DNA of 64,000 bases from Niameybacter massiliensis (GCF_001282685.1 NZ_LN875035.1:2856411-2920410); one strand, 5' to 3'. Positions 1-8,416 are shown, counted from the stretch's first letter. The notes: generated from the sequence alone by a model not told the origin. Translations and numbers: made by a program.

Positions 1-39
1 CCCGTGCCTTACTCTTTAGTCAATAAATCATATTGCCAC

Positions 40-109
40 AAACACAACGAGCCAACCGAAGTCAGCCCATTTTAAGGGGGAGGCTAATTTCGGTTGGCTT
101 GTTGTGTTT
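40..109 (-). terminator. Long hairpin at the end of the DUF2089 operon
   Basis: Arms 40-60 and 89-109 are reverse complements over 21 bases with one mismatch. An inner AGCCC/GGGAGGCT pairing extends the structure. The right arm runs into the stop codon (108-110) of the last gene of the minus-strand operon, so the hairpin forms as soon as that gene is transcribed. The expected U-tract is weak, so a processing or 3'-stabilising hairpin is as likely as a classical terminator. Confidence 0.6.
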
Positions 110-347
110 ATACGATAATCTTCACTTCATCTCCATCTGCACTTTGTACATCTACAAGATGAAGTCCTTTATAACCCTTTAATGATTTTTTTATTACTTT
201 ACAACATTGCAAAATAGATTTCTTTTGCTCCTTAGATAATTGCTCCTTCACAGCAAACCTCATAGCAGCTCTTACACCTACTCCGCTTAAGCAAAGTGGA
301 ACAGGAATAAAGAATCTACGTCCCTCTGTCTTAATAATGATTCGCAT
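108..347 (-). CDS. Small conserved protein with a C-terminal SADGD motif
   Basis: This is a 79-residue protein of unknown function and the last gene of the minus-strand operon headed by the DUF2089 regulator. It has a basic N-terminus with a short hydrophobic stretch (FFIPVPLCLSGVGV, about residues 12-25), a Lys-rich middle, and ends in VDVQSADGDEVKIIV. That ending is nearly the same as the C-terminus of the preceding gene product. The ribosome binding site AGGTGA overlaps the stop codon of the preceding gene, so the two are probably translationally coupled. I infer that it works together with the SHOCT-like protein. The function is not known and no catalytic motif is visible. Confidence 0.75.
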   Translation of the reverse strand: MRIIIKTEGRRFFIPVPLCLSGVGVRAAMRFAVKEQLSKEQKKSILQCCKVIKKSLKGYKGLHLVDVQSADGDEVKIIV

Positions 348-355
348 AGTTTCAC

Positions 356-733
356 CTACTCAATAACAATTCTAACTGTATCTCCATCTGCTGAATCTAC
401 ACTTACAATCTCACCCATTACTTCACTATCTAAGCAAGCAACAACAGTTTCTACAAGTTCTTCTACATTAACACCTTGTAATTTCCCCTTCGTTATAGGA
501 AGTGTCCCTGAAACTTTTAGAATTTCTTTAATCACTTTAACTGGTAATTGTACATTAACTTTATCCCCATCAGCACTAAATACTTTGATTCTTAAAAATT
601 TATCTTCATACTTTTTGGTACTTACTGCTGGTACATTAGAACTATTAAAAGCTTCCATTAATTCCTTTGCTTTATCTGCTGAAATCTTACCTTCTTCTAC
701 CATTTTTAATATACGTAATACTTCTTCATTCAT
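356..733 (-). CDS. SHOCT-like domain protein (YvlB N-terminal type)
   Basis: This is a 125-residue protein. Its N-terminus (LRILKMVEEGKISADKAKEL, about residues 6-25) is the short helical SHOCT-like motif found at the start of YvlB-type proteins. Two copies of a SADGD turn follow, FSADGDKVNVQLP at about 52-65 and VDSADGDTVRIVIE at the C-terminus, both leading into predicted beta strands. There are no membrane segments or signal peptide. It is preceded by a good GGGAGGA site and lies 20 bases after the DUF2089 gene, so the two are co-transcribed. Members of this family are found beside DUF2089 regulators and in envelope-stress operons of Firmicutes, but the molecular role is unknown. Confidence 0.8.
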   Translation of the reverse strand: MNEEVLRILKMVEEGKISADKAKELMEAFNSSNVPAVSTKKYEDKFLRIKVFSADGDKVNVQLPVKVIKEILKVSGTLPITKGKLQGVNVEELVETVVACLDSEVMGEIVSVDSADGDTVRIVIE

Positions 734-753
734 TATATATTCCTCCCAAATCC

Positions 754-1116
754 CTATTTTTTTAATTCCTTAATTGCATCATCTGCTGAAATCTCACCTT
801 TTTCTAAAGCATCTAAAATATCACTGTTTGCTTTAGACTGCTTCCCTTCTTTAGGTGTAAATCCTAAACTTATAATCACTTCATCTAACTTCGCTCTTAC
901 TGTGGGGTAAGAAATCCCTAGTTCCTTCTCTACCTCTTTAATACTTCCTCTACATCTAATAAAAGTCTCAATGAAATAAAGTTGCTCTGCTGATAAATAA
1001 TCAAACCTTGAAAGCTTAAAATTATTCTCGATACTAGTATCACAATGTTGGCATTTCAAACGTTGTGCTATGAGTTGATGTGAACATACAGGACACTGGC
1101 TAATTATATTGTGCAT
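754..1116 (-). CDS. DUF2089 family zinc-ribbon/HTH regulator
   Basis: The 120-residue protein has three recognisable parts. An N-terminal zinc ribbon has CPVC at about 8-11 and CQHC at about 22-25. A helix-turn-helix-like segment is seen in KEVEKELGISYPTVRAKLDEV, about 58-78. A C-terminal SHOCT-like helix pair (ALEKGEISADDAIKEL) matches the N-terminus of the next protein. This is the DUF2089 architecture and indicates a DNA-binding regulator. It is the first gene of a three-gene operon and has a GAGGTGA ribosome binding site and a clear promoter just upstream. Autoregulation is plausible but is inferred only from the gene order and the A/T-rich upstream palindromes. Confidence 0.85.
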   Translation of the reverse strand: MHNIISQCPVCSHQLIAQRLKCQHCDTSIENNFKLSRFDYLSAEQLYFIETFIRCRGSIKEVEKELGISYPTVRAKLDEVIISLGFTPKEGKQSKANSDILDALEKGEISADDAIKELKK

Positions 1117-1138
1117 TCATTCACCTCTTTCTAAATTC

Positions 1139-1167
1139 ATTATATTCAGAACTACTCATTTTGTAAA
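1139..1167 (-). promoter_or_regulatory. Sigma-A type promoter of the DUF2089 operon
   Basis: On the minus strand TTTACA (1162-1167) and TATAAT (1139-1144) are separated by 17 bases. The first gene starts about 20 bases downstream of the -10 box, so the leader is very short. Confidence 0.7.
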
Positions 1168-1337
1168 GTGATATTTTAATTTTTTTATATTTAAAATTAA
1201 AAATATTAATATCACACGTATCATTATTTGATATTATCAATTTTAATATTAATTTTTTTAATTTATCTTTTTTATATTTTATGGTTCCATATTAAAAACA
1301 CACCTATTAGAAGATTGAAGCGTTTATCTGTATAAAA
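1168..1337. other. Gene-free, almost pure A/T tract with overlapping palindromes
   Basis: Between the promoter of the DUF2089 operon and the mannosidase terminator no ORF with a ribosome binding site is seen. About 1168-1275 is nearly all A and T and contains repeated ATTAATATT/AATATTAAT words and a GATATTATC/GATATTTTA pair. It may be an UP element or a regulator-binding region. Confidence 0.4.
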
Positions 1338-1376
1338 AACCTATAGAATAGATTTTCACTATCTATTCTATAGGTT
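1338..1376 (-). terminator. Rho-independent terminator of the alpha-mannosidase gene
   Basis: A perfect 16-bp stem (1338-1353 with 1361-1376) has a 7-base loop. On the minus strand it is followed by a run of six T. It lies 24 bases beyond the stop codon of the mannosidase gene. Confidence 0.9.
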
Positions 1377-1399
1377 CTATTTTTAAATCCTTGGAAATT

Positions 1400-4258
1400 T
1401 TATTTAGCTTTAATACATAAAGTTTGAATACTATAAGGTGCAATGAGACTACTTACACAGTTTCCTTCTACTGTAAGCTCTTCCCCTACTTGTCTTTCTA
1501 AGAAATCAACAGGGTAGGCTGTCTCAATTTCTCTTGCAAATTGGCATGCAACAGTTGTCTCTAAGCCATTTACTTCATGGTAGCGTACAATCCATGCTTG
1601 ATCTAAGCCCTCTGCCTTCTTAATAGTATCAACGATAATCCCTTCTCCTTCTACTTTAAGGAATGACATGGTTTGTGGCAAACTTCCTTCTTGATTTGGT
1701 TTACAACCAATGACATCCACTTGGTGGTTAAGGAGTGCGGCTTCTTGTCTAGCTTCTTCAACTCTACCTACACCTATTACAAAGTCAAAGCTATGTGTAC
1801 CATTTTCAGGATGTGTATCTGGATGATGACTGCTTCTAAGAAGTGAAAGCGCTAAACTATTTTGAAGTCCTCTATAGCCATATTTAGATTCACTTGTTAA
1901 ATAAAGTCCATAGTTAGACTGACAATGTGCCCATCCAAAGCTACTTGCTGGTACATCTTCTACAAGTGGCAAGCGAGTCACTTCGCCCATTGGCACGTCA
2001 TAGATAAATTCTCCTGTATGTTGTTTTAAGTGAGCTTGGAAATTAAGTTGTGGTGTATAGGTAGTATCGCCTATTTCATTCCACATAGTCTCTACATGAT
2101 ATTCCACTGAATGTTTGCCTTTGTAAAGGGTTGCTGTCACCTTAAGTGTAGAATGAGCAAGTTTCATTGTATAGCTTAGACTCTCAGCAGTTGCCCCCTT
2201 ATGTTTCTTAATATCAATACATTCTCTTTTTACATCATCTATGGTTACATAGCGCCCAACAATCCATGCATTAGCTTCTTTACCATCTTCTTTAATATAG
2301 TGGAAGCCTGCACCTTTTCCCTCTTCTAGCATTTCTTCTTCTCTTACTTTGTCAAAGAGTGAAGTCATATCTAGTGTTGTAGGATCAAAAGTTGCTCTTA
2401 CATAATCATTTTCTAATGTATAATCCATATAAGTGTTCACACGAGAATCTTTTGCAAAGGCTGATGAATGACTCATGTCTTCTTTTTGTGTCACTAAAAT
2501 GGTCTCATAACCATAGCTTGGAAGTGCCACTTCTACTAAAAGTCTAGTATACCAATGGCCCCAATATTGATTATATCCATCTTCTTGCTTTTCGAAGTTA
2601 AGTGCTTCTCCTTTTGAGTTGTATACTGCTAACTGATTCAAGTCTTCTTTGTAGTCCCATATCATCACTTCTACATAACGCATAGCTGTATAAGCTGTAT
2701 GATTGAATAAAGTATAAAGTCTTGTTGCACCGCCATATCTGGCATTTTGTGAAAGGCCTAAGTTAAAGGATACGCCTTCTTTACCAATCATACGTCTTGT
2801 ATGTACACCAACTCCAGCACCTTCTGCTGTTTCTACTTCATGGCTCAACTTACTTGTAATCTCTGTTGTATCAATTTGTCTAACTAGATTTTCTAACTCC
2901 AGTTTTCTTATGGTATTTGCTCCAGCCATAATGTCTTGGAATTTGCCTAATGCATATTCTCTTGTAAAGTTTATACCACATCCTGGTAAGATATCGTGGA
3001 ATTGGTTAAAGAGTGTTTTTTGCCAAGCATCTTCAAAACCTTTATTAGAGTACGGTCTGCCTAATAAAGCATGTGTCATACTATTGATATATTCTGAATC
3101 TACAATTACATTTTCACTATAACGGTTTGCCATTTTTATACGTGAAGAAGATGTAAAACATCCTGTAAGTGTAAAGTTTAATTCATGATCCACAACAGGT
3201 AATGTGTCTTTTGCATGTTCGACAGCTTTGAAATAATTATGATAGGTACTGAATTTTAAAGTTGGATAAATTGGCCAAGTATTCATATCTTGAAGTTTTT
3301 CAATATCTCTTCTTGTTGGTCCGCCCCCATGGTCACCTACACCATAAACATACAGACCATCTTTAACCCCAAATGGATTACAGATTTCTGGAATATGACT
3401 AAAAGAATTACCTGTAATAGAATTCGCATACCAAATAGGTTCCCTATAAGCTAAAAGACTTGCGCCTGATGGAGATTGCCATTTGTATAAACTATGACCT
3501 TCTAAACCTCTACAGTGATAATAGTATTTCACACCACCATTTGCTAAAATTTCTGGAATATGGGCTGAATGTCCAAAGCAATCTGGCTCAAAATCTAATT
3601 GTAATGTATCTACATCTATATCAAAAAGTTTGGATAAGTAGTTTTTAGTATAAAGAATATGTCTTGCAAAGCTTTCCCCACTAGACATATTACGATCATT
3701 TTCAACCCATGTAGAAGCAGCTAGTTCCCATCTGCCCTCATGTACATATTGCTTGATTTCTTCAATCATCTCTGGACAATAGTCCTCAATGATTTGATAA
3801 GTAGATGCCTGTGATTGAGAATAGGTAAAATCTTTATATTCCCCTAAGAGATTCAACATGGTTCTAAAAGTATCAATGGTTACTGACACAGTCTCATGCC
3901 ATCCCCACATCCAGTTCATATCAATATGAGCATGTGCCACACAGTGTACCGTATAAGCCTTCATTTTCTCACTTAAACTTATCATTTCTTGCTCAAATTC
4001 TAATACTTGCTCTTTTGTAATATAACCTTGTGTCTTTTTAAGGTTTAGGACTTTCTCACTAACACTTTCAATAAGAGCATGATCTGTGCCCTCTTGTGCT
4101 AATGAACATGCCATGGCAAAACGTATTTGTTGTAAAATACGGTCTTCCCAATAGCTTGTACCTCCATCTAGAGCTGGGTTATTCACCTCAACCATTTGAT
4201 TCCAATAATGCCCGGTATAATCTTCTCTGTACTTCATCAGTTCATTATATGCTTTCAT
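1400..4258 (-). CDS. Alpha-mannosidase, glycoside hydrolase family 38
   Basis: The 952-residue protein has the GH38 catalytic domain in its first 400 residues. The zinc-binding HAHIDMNW motif is near residue 110. LDFEPDCFGHSAHIPEIL near 222-239 carries the Asp expected to be the catalytic nucleophile and further metal ligands. The central helical and C-terminal beta-sandwich regions of the family follow. Family members release alpha-linked mannose from oligosaccharides and N-glycan fragments by a retaining mechanism. No signal peptide is visible, so the enzyme is probably cytoplasmic and acts on imported oligosaccharides. It stands alone with its own terminator and no transporter beside it. 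The exact linkage specificity cannot be read from the sequence. Confidence 0.93.
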   Translation of the reverse strand: MKAYNELMKYREDYTGHYWNQMVEVNNPALDGGTSYWEDRILQQIRFAMACSLAQEGTDHALIESVSEKVLNLKKTQGYITKEQVLEFEQEMISLSEKMKAYTVHCVAHAHIDMNWMWGWHETVSVTIDTFRTMLNLLGEYKDFTYSQSQASTYQIIEDYCPEMIEEIKQYVHEGRWELAASTWVENDRNMSSGESFARHILYTKNYLSKLFDIDVDTLQLDFEPDCFGHSAHIPEILANGGVKYYYHCRGLEGHSLYKWQSPSGASLLAYREPIWYANSITGNSFSHIPEICNPFGVKDGLYVYGVGDHGGGPTRRDIEKLQDMNTWPIYPTLKFSTYHNYFKAVEHAKDTLPVVDHELNFTLTGCFTSSSRIKMANRYSENVIVDSEYINSMTHALLGRPYSNKGFEDAWQKTLFNQFHDILPGCGINFTREYALGKFQDIMAGANTIRKLELENLVRQIDTTEITSKLSHEVETAEGAGVGVHTRRMIGKEGVSFNLGLSQNARYGGATRLYTLFNHTAYTAMRYVEVMIWDYKEDLNQLAVYNSKGEALNFEKQEDGYNQYWGHWYTRLLVEVALPSYGYETILVTQKEDMSHSSAFAKDSRVNTYMDYTLENDYVRATFDPTTLDMTSLFDKVREEEMLEEGKGAGFHYIKEDGKEANAWIVGRYVTIDDVKRECIDIKKHKGATAESLSYTMKLAHSTLKVTATLYKGKHSVEYHVETMWNEIGDTTYTPQLNFQAHLKQHTGEFIYDVPMGEVTRLPLVEDVPASSFGWAHCQSNYGLYLTSESKYGYRGLQNSLALSLLRSSHHPDTHPENGTHSFDFVIGVGRVEEARQEAALLNHQVDVIGCKPNQEGSLPQTMSFLKVEGEGIIVDTIKKAEGLDQAWIVRYHEVNGLETTVACQFAREIETAYPVDFLERQVGEELTVEGNCVSSLIAPYSIQTLCIKAK

Positions 4259-4388
4259 ATCTTGATCATCCTTTTTAGTAGAGTGATTTTGCTATACCTC
4301 AATTATACCGAATTCTATCTCCTATCAACATGTCCTATCTTATCCTTTTCATGTACTTTTTTACCTATCTTTGACCCTACTAAATAGA

Positions 4389-5069
4389 TTAAATATCTCT
4401 TCTTTTTTCTATATACAATAAAATAAAAACTAGTCCTAACACAATATTTGCAAGGCCCACAGCTTTGGCTTCATATTCCATTGTTATTAAAGCCCCCAAC
4501 CATCCTCCTATTACGAACATAAGGGTAATCCCTAAATAGATCATTCCATTTTCTAATGCATCCGATTCTTTAGTTATAGAATAATGTGAAAAGCGCTCTG
4601 CCACGTTTTTTAAGTTACCTGTAAACATCACTGTTGAATAAGAGTTGCCATTGACCTTACGAAAGCCTTGTACTTGTAAGGCACATACAAAAGAAACCAT
4701 AATATTCGCAATGACATTAAGTTTCCCCTCTGGAATAAACATAACGATAAATAAAGCTACTATCTCAATACCTAGTAAAAAGTGTAACCAGTCAAAGTAC
4801 TTCCCTTCCTTCATTTTGAACTCTATAATTTTGGCAAGCCAAATTCCCCCTACAAAAGATGAAATAGGTAAGATATAATAAAGTACTTTTTCCAAATTAC
4901 CTTGAGCAATATTATATCCTAACAAAACTAAATTGCCTGTCTGTGTATTGGCAAAGACTTTGCCCCTTGCTAAATAAGAATAAATATCTAAATAACCACC
5001 TACAAGTGCAAGGAGCATGGCAATACTAAAAGACTCTGCCAGTTTATCTTGCTTTAAAAGTTGCTTCAT
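4389..5069 (-). CDS. DUF1275 (YoaK) family membrane protein
   Basis: The 226-residue protein has about six hydrophobic segments, starting with FSIAMLLALVGGYLDIYSYL near residues 14-33. The motif YLARGKVFANTQTGNLVLLG near 32-51 is the family hallmark (R/G...F.N.QTGN.V). VNGNSYSTVMFTGNLKN in the middle is a second, related TGN motif, consistent with an internal duplication. The family is found widely in bacteria and has no firmly assigned function. It lies alone between the mannosidase and the molybdenum hydroxylase cassette, with no visible functional link to either. Confidence 0.85.
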   Translation of the reverse strand: MKQLLKQDKLAESFSIAMLLALVGGYLDIYSYLARGKVFANTQTGNLVLLGYNIAQGNLEKVLYYILPISSFVGGIWLAKIIEFKMKEGKYFDWLHFLLGIEIVALFIVMFIPEGKLNVIANIMVSFVCALQVQGFRKVNGNSYSTVMFTGNLKNVAERFSHYSITKESDALENGMIYLGITLMFVIGGWLGALITMEYEAKAVGLANIVLGLVFILLYIEKRRDI

Positions 5070-5138
5070 TGTTTTATCCTCTATCCTTATTTTCTTTAAA
5101 AATAGAGTTGTCCACTCTGCTTACTTTTATTCCAAAAA

Positions 5139-5172
5139 GAATCCACTGTTTATCGTTTTAAGCAGTGGATTC
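5139..5172 (-). terminator. Terminator after xdhC
   Basis: Arms GAATCCACTG (5139-5148) and CAGTGGATTC (5163-5172) form a stem. On the minus strand it is followed by a T-run (A5 at 5134-5138). It lies 15 bases beyond the xdhC stop codon. Confidence 0.85.
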
Positions 5173-5187
5173 CTCTTATAACTTTTC

Positions 5188-6012
5188 CTATTCAACTATG
5201 GTTTCAATGAGTACTTTAACAATACCACCGCATACCATATTAATATTACCTTTTGCCTTACTTATCATATTACAGTCCATATATTCTGTAGTGTTTGTTC
5301 CTACTAATTCTTTTGCTCTTTCTATAACAAGGTTCTCTACATTGCCACCACCAACTGTACCTATAACTGTACCATCTTTTTTCAGTACTAAAGTAGATCC
5401 TATGCCTCTAGGCGCACTTCCTTTTTTCTCTACAATTCTTGCCAATACTGCTACTTCATCCCTTAACATGGCTTGAGTTACATCATTCCCTACATAGCCT
5501 TCACTACTTAATGTGTTTTTCACCTGTACAAGCTCTGCTGCCACACTTACTGCAATCTCTGCTGGTGTGATTGCACTACATGGAAGGCCTATTGGTGTAT
5601 GTACTTGTTTAAGTAAAGCTTCATCATAGCCGACTTCTTTCATATGTTCCATAACTACTTTAATCTTAACTTTGCTTCCCATCATACCCACATATGCAAA
5701 GTCTCTATCAAGTACTGCTTTTAAGCAATCTGTATCATGTGCATGCCCTCTTGCAACAATGGTAAAATAGCAGACTTCAGGATGTTCAATCTCACGAATC
5801 GCCTCTACAAAAGGCTTACATATAACTGTTGCATTTGGAAATCGTTCTGTGTTGGCAAAGCTTTCTCTATCATCAATCACAACCACTTCAAAGTCTAGCA
5901 TGTGGCCCATCTTGGCTATATAGTAGCCTACATGACCTCCACCACAAATAACAAGGACTGGTTTAAATCTTTCCATTTCTTGTGCAAGTTCCCTTAACGC
6001 TTCTCTATTCAT
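5188..6012 (-). CDS. xdhC: XdhC/CoxI family maturation factor of a molybdenum hydroxylase
   Basis: The 274-residue protein combines a Rossmann fold with GGGHVG (about residues 24-29) and VVIDDRESFAN in the N-terminal half with the CoxI-type segment KKGSAPRGIGSTLVLKKDG...GTVGGG near 205-230 in the C-terminal half. XdhC proteins bind molybdenum cofactor and help sulfurate and insert it into hydroxylases. In the classical family the CoxI segment comes first, so the order here is swapped. It is the last gene of an operon with yqeC and yqeB and overlaps yqeB by 8 bases. No hydroxylase subunit lies in the window, so its client is elsewhere. Confidence 0.88.
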   Translation of the reverse strand: MNREALRELAQEMERFKPVLVICGGGHVGYYIAKMGHMLDFEVVVIDDRESFANTERFPNATVICKPFVEAIREIEHPEVCYFTIVARGHAHDTDCLKAVLDRDFAYVGMMGSKVKIKVVMEHMKEVGYDEALLKQVHTPIGLPCSAITPAEIAVSVAAELVQVKNTLSSEGYVGNDVTQAMLRDEVAVLARIVEKKGSAPRGIGSTLVLKKDGTVIGTVGGGNVENLVIERAKELVGTNTTEYMDCNMISKAKGNINMVCGGIVKVLIETIVE

Positions 6013-6796
6013 TTTTACATGCTCCTCTCATAACGGCTTCTAATACGCCGCCACCTATAGATCTACTTTTATCAGATATACTAAAGCAATGCTCTCTTAC
6101 GCATCTTGGGTCAATATCCCCACATTTAAAGCCTTTGGGCACCATCATGTTGTCTATTAACATCCCTCTTACTATTCCACTTAACTCTGCTAAAATAGGT
6201 GTATCATCTACATAGGCTACAATATCTCCTTTTTGTACCTGATCACCTATATGTGCAACAGGTTTAAATACCCCCTCTTTAGTTGAACGAATAATACGTT
6301 CTGTAGTATAGCCACCTATATCACCTGGAACACCTGTGTTAGGTATAGCACTTCCTTCTACAATAACACGTCCTAGATAATGTCCACGTTTTGTTTCTAC
6401 TACATAATCACAGTCTTGTCCTGCTGTAAAGCCTGGTCCAACACCTATTACAATGGGTGCATCTTCTTTTTTTGTTCCTATATTACGCTTGGCTATAATG
6501 GCATCTACTACTGCATCTGGTTTAAGTGACTTGATAATTTCTGCTTCAGGATCAATAACTACTGGTATTTGCTTATGCTTTAAGGTGTTTTCTACCTCTT
6601 GTAGATTGTTACAAAGTACTGCTGTTACACCCTCTACACAGATACTTCCTGTATAAACTACGCTTGCAAAAGCTACGGTATGTCGTACAACTGTAGGCTT
6701 TGCAATCTCTGTCATCACAACATCAAATCCAGCTACACTTAATCTATAGCCAATGCCTGTGGCTAAGTCCCCTGCACCTTTTATAATGACTAACAT
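6005..6796 (-). CDS. yqeB: YqeB/EF2563-type selenium-dependent molybdenum hydroxylase maturation protein
   Basis: The protein begins MLVIIKGAGDLATGIGYRL, a glycine-rich nucleotide-binding start, and matches the YqeB (EF2563) family. That family is found with orphan SelD proteins and selenium-dependent molybdenum hydroxylases. I chose the third of three consecutive ATG codons (6796; 263 residues). The GAGGAGG site ends just before the first ATG, and only the third has normal spacing; a TTG at 6811 would place the binding site inside the gene. It follows yqeC closely and overlaps xdhC. The inferred role is installing the labile selenium cofactor or handling the Mo cofactor. Confidence 0.85.
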   Translation of the reverse strand: MLVIIKGAGDLATGIGYRLSVAGFDVVMTEIAKPTVVRHTVAFASVVYTGSICVEGVTAVLCNNLQEVENTLKHKQIPVVIDPEAEIIKSLKPDAVVDAIIAKRNIGTKKEDAPIVIGVGPGFTAGQDCDYVVETKRGHYLGRVIVEGSAIPNTGVPGDIGGYTTERIIRSTKEGVFKPVAHIGDQVQKGDIVAYVDDTPILAELSGIVRGMLIDNMMVPKGFKCGDIDPRCVREHCFSISDKSRSIGGGVLEAVMRGACKNE

Positions 6797-6814
6797 CATC
6801 ATCCTCCTCAATTC

Positions 6815-7537
6815 CTATTGAACTTGTTTCCAATATCCTTGGTTAATTGCTGCAAGTACAATTGTGTCTTTATAGTTTTCTTTTAAACACTGTGAAAAGC
6901 ATTCTAATACTTTTGCTTCTATTAAATCAATCTGATTGATAAGGATAGTTTGTGCTTTCTCATCTATGCCTTTTTGCAATCCTACTTTACTTGTTATAAG
7001 GGTTATAATATCCATCTTACTGATGAGATGAGATGCCTGTACTTCTAATAGTGCCATTGCTCTTTCTTTTCTAAAACAGCAGGATTCAAGAGGTACATTT
7101 AAGGCTTTCATACCTACTACAATAACCACCTTCTGGGTAGATTTAGGGATAACAGGTTCATGCTCAGCTGGTACTTTGATAGGTAGATGCTTGGAGCCAT
7201 CTCCTTCAACTAATACATATTCAGCCAACTGCTCCATCATCTCAATTTGTTCATCTGATACACTTGTAATTTTTCCTTCTTCATGACTTTGCCCTATAAC
7301 AATGAGTGTGTTTTGCATTAAAGCTTCTCTTATTCGCTCCTTAGCTGGATTGATTAGGACAATTTTTGCTTGCTCTTTAGTCGGATAATACATCTTGGTC
7401 GTCGTTGTAACAATAACACTTTTATTTTGTGCCTGTAATTCCTTAGCTACTTGAAAAATAGACGAAGTCTTGCCTCCTCCTCCAACAAAAGTGGTTACCC
7501 CTGGATTAATCTCTAGACACTCTATAAGTTTTTTCAT
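6815..7537 (-). CDS. yqeC: YqeC, putative selenium-dependent hydroxylase accessory NTPase
   Basis: The 240-residue protein has a P-loop-like VGGGGKTSSIFQVAKEL near residues 18-34 and VTTTTKMYYPT just after it, the signature of the YqeC family. LVEGDGSKHLPIKVPAEHEPVIP near 120-142 is the second conserved block. YqeC co-occurs with YqeB and SelD in genomes with selenium-dependent molybdenum hydroxylases, and its biochemical role is not settled. It is the first gene of the cassette and has an AAGGAA-type ribosome binding site. The next gene follows within 20 bases. Confidence 0.88.
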   Translation of the reverse strand: MKKLIECLEINPGVTTFVGGGGKTSSIFQVAKELQAQNKSVIVTTTTKMYYPTKEQAKIVLINPAKERIREALMQNTLIVIGQSHEEGKITSVSDEQIEMMEQLAEYVLVEGDGSKHLPIKVPAEHEPVIPKSTQKVVIVVGMKALNVPLESCCFRKERAMALLEVQASHLISKMDIITLITSKVGLQKGIDEKAQTILINQIDLIEAKVLECFSQCLKENYKDTIVLAAINQGYWKQVQ

Positions 7538-7618
7538 TTGCGTTCCTTCTTTTATAGTTTCCTATATTTAACAAATTCTACTTCTATTATAACTTACTTT
7601 ACAATAATAGTGAACTAA

Positions 7619-7664
7619 AAAGCCCTTGCTAGAGACATTAACTTATATCTCTAGCAAGGGCTTT
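7619..7664 (-). terminator. Terminator after truA
   Basis: A perfect 17-bp stem (7619-7635 with 7648-7664) has a 12-base loop and lies 15 bases beyond the truA stop codon. The run of T on the minus strand is short. Confidence 0.8.
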
Positions 7665-7678
7665 AAAATACCTTTATA

Positions 7679-8416
7679 TTAATACTTTACTTCTACTAAT
7701 GAAAGCGCTTTAGGTTTAGCTATAGGATAGCCTGCAGCCTTTTCTTCTTTATCCATTACTTCTTGTGTTTGTTTTGCTGTTACTGTACCTCTACCAGCTT
7801 CAATGAGTGTTCCGATAAGCATTCTTTGCATATGAAGTAGAAAATCATCTGCTGTTATTTTAATCTGAATCATATCTTCTGATTTAATAATTTCAATGCT
7901 ATGAACTGTTTTTGTTGTTGATTTACCATTTGGTTTTAAACTAGTGAAGCTTTGGAAATTATGTGTCCCTTCAAAAACAGCAGCAACTTTTTGCATGTTT
8001 TCAAGATCAAAGTCCTCATCCATATGATGCACATATTTTCTTGTAAAGACATTTCTAGTCTTTCCACAATTAATAGTGTACATATAAGTTTTAGCTTTTG
8101 CATTATAACGGGCATGGAAACGCTCATGCACTTCTTCTATACTTTTTACCACAATATCTTCTGGTAAAAACTCATATAAATAATCTAACATAAGCTCAGG
8201 GCTTAATGTACATTCTGTTTTAAAATTTGCTACATAGTTTTCTGCGTGAACCCCAACATCTGTGTGACCACACCCAATAAGCTCTACTTTTTCCTCTGCC
8301 ATCTTCTCAAGCACAGCTTCTATTTTAGCTTGTACTGTAAGATCTGTGTCTTTTTGAGTTTGAAAACCTTTATAACGACTTCCATCATATTGAATAACCA
8401 TTTTAAAATTTCTCAT
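7679..8416 (-). CDS. truA: tRNA pseudouridine synthase A family (diverged active-site motif)
   Basis: The 245-residue protein is of normal length for TruA, which converts uridines 38-40 of the tRNA anticodon arm to pseudouridine. The N-terminal [16 protein letters not shown] and [17 protein letters not shown] are family motifs. [18 protein letters not shown] near 47-64 holds the catalytic Asp. In the usual motif GRTDxGVHA the residue two before the Asp is Arg; here it is His. The gene may therefore be a second, divergent TruA paralog of Clostridia rather than the housekeeping copy. The ribosome binding site is weak, and the start lies inside the end of the uppP remnant ORF, suggesting translational coupling. 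Confidence 0.85.
   Translation of the reverse strand: MRNFKMVIQYDGSRYKGFQTQKDTDLTVQAKIEAVLEKMAEEKVELIGCGHTDVGVHAENYVANFKTECTLSPELMLDYLYEFLPEDIVVKSIEEVHERFHARYNAKAKTYMYTINCGKTRNVFTRKYVHHMDEDFDLENMQKVAAVFEGTHNFQSFTSLKPNGKSTTKTVHSIEIIKSEDMIQIKITADDFLLHMQRMLIGTLIEAGRGTVTAKQTQEVMDKEEKAAGYPIAKPKALSLVEVKY

Noticed and set aside
1168..1337. Riboswitch or T-box in the gap upstream of the DUF2089 operon
   Set aside because: The stretch is nearly all A/T without the conserved G/C-rich helices of known riboswitches, and the transcript start predicted at about 1132 leaves almost no leader.
6797..6811. Upstream TTG start for yqeB
   Set aside because: It would include the GAGGAGG ribosome binding site as codons and begin only 4 bases after the yqeC stop; the third ATG is at the normal distance.
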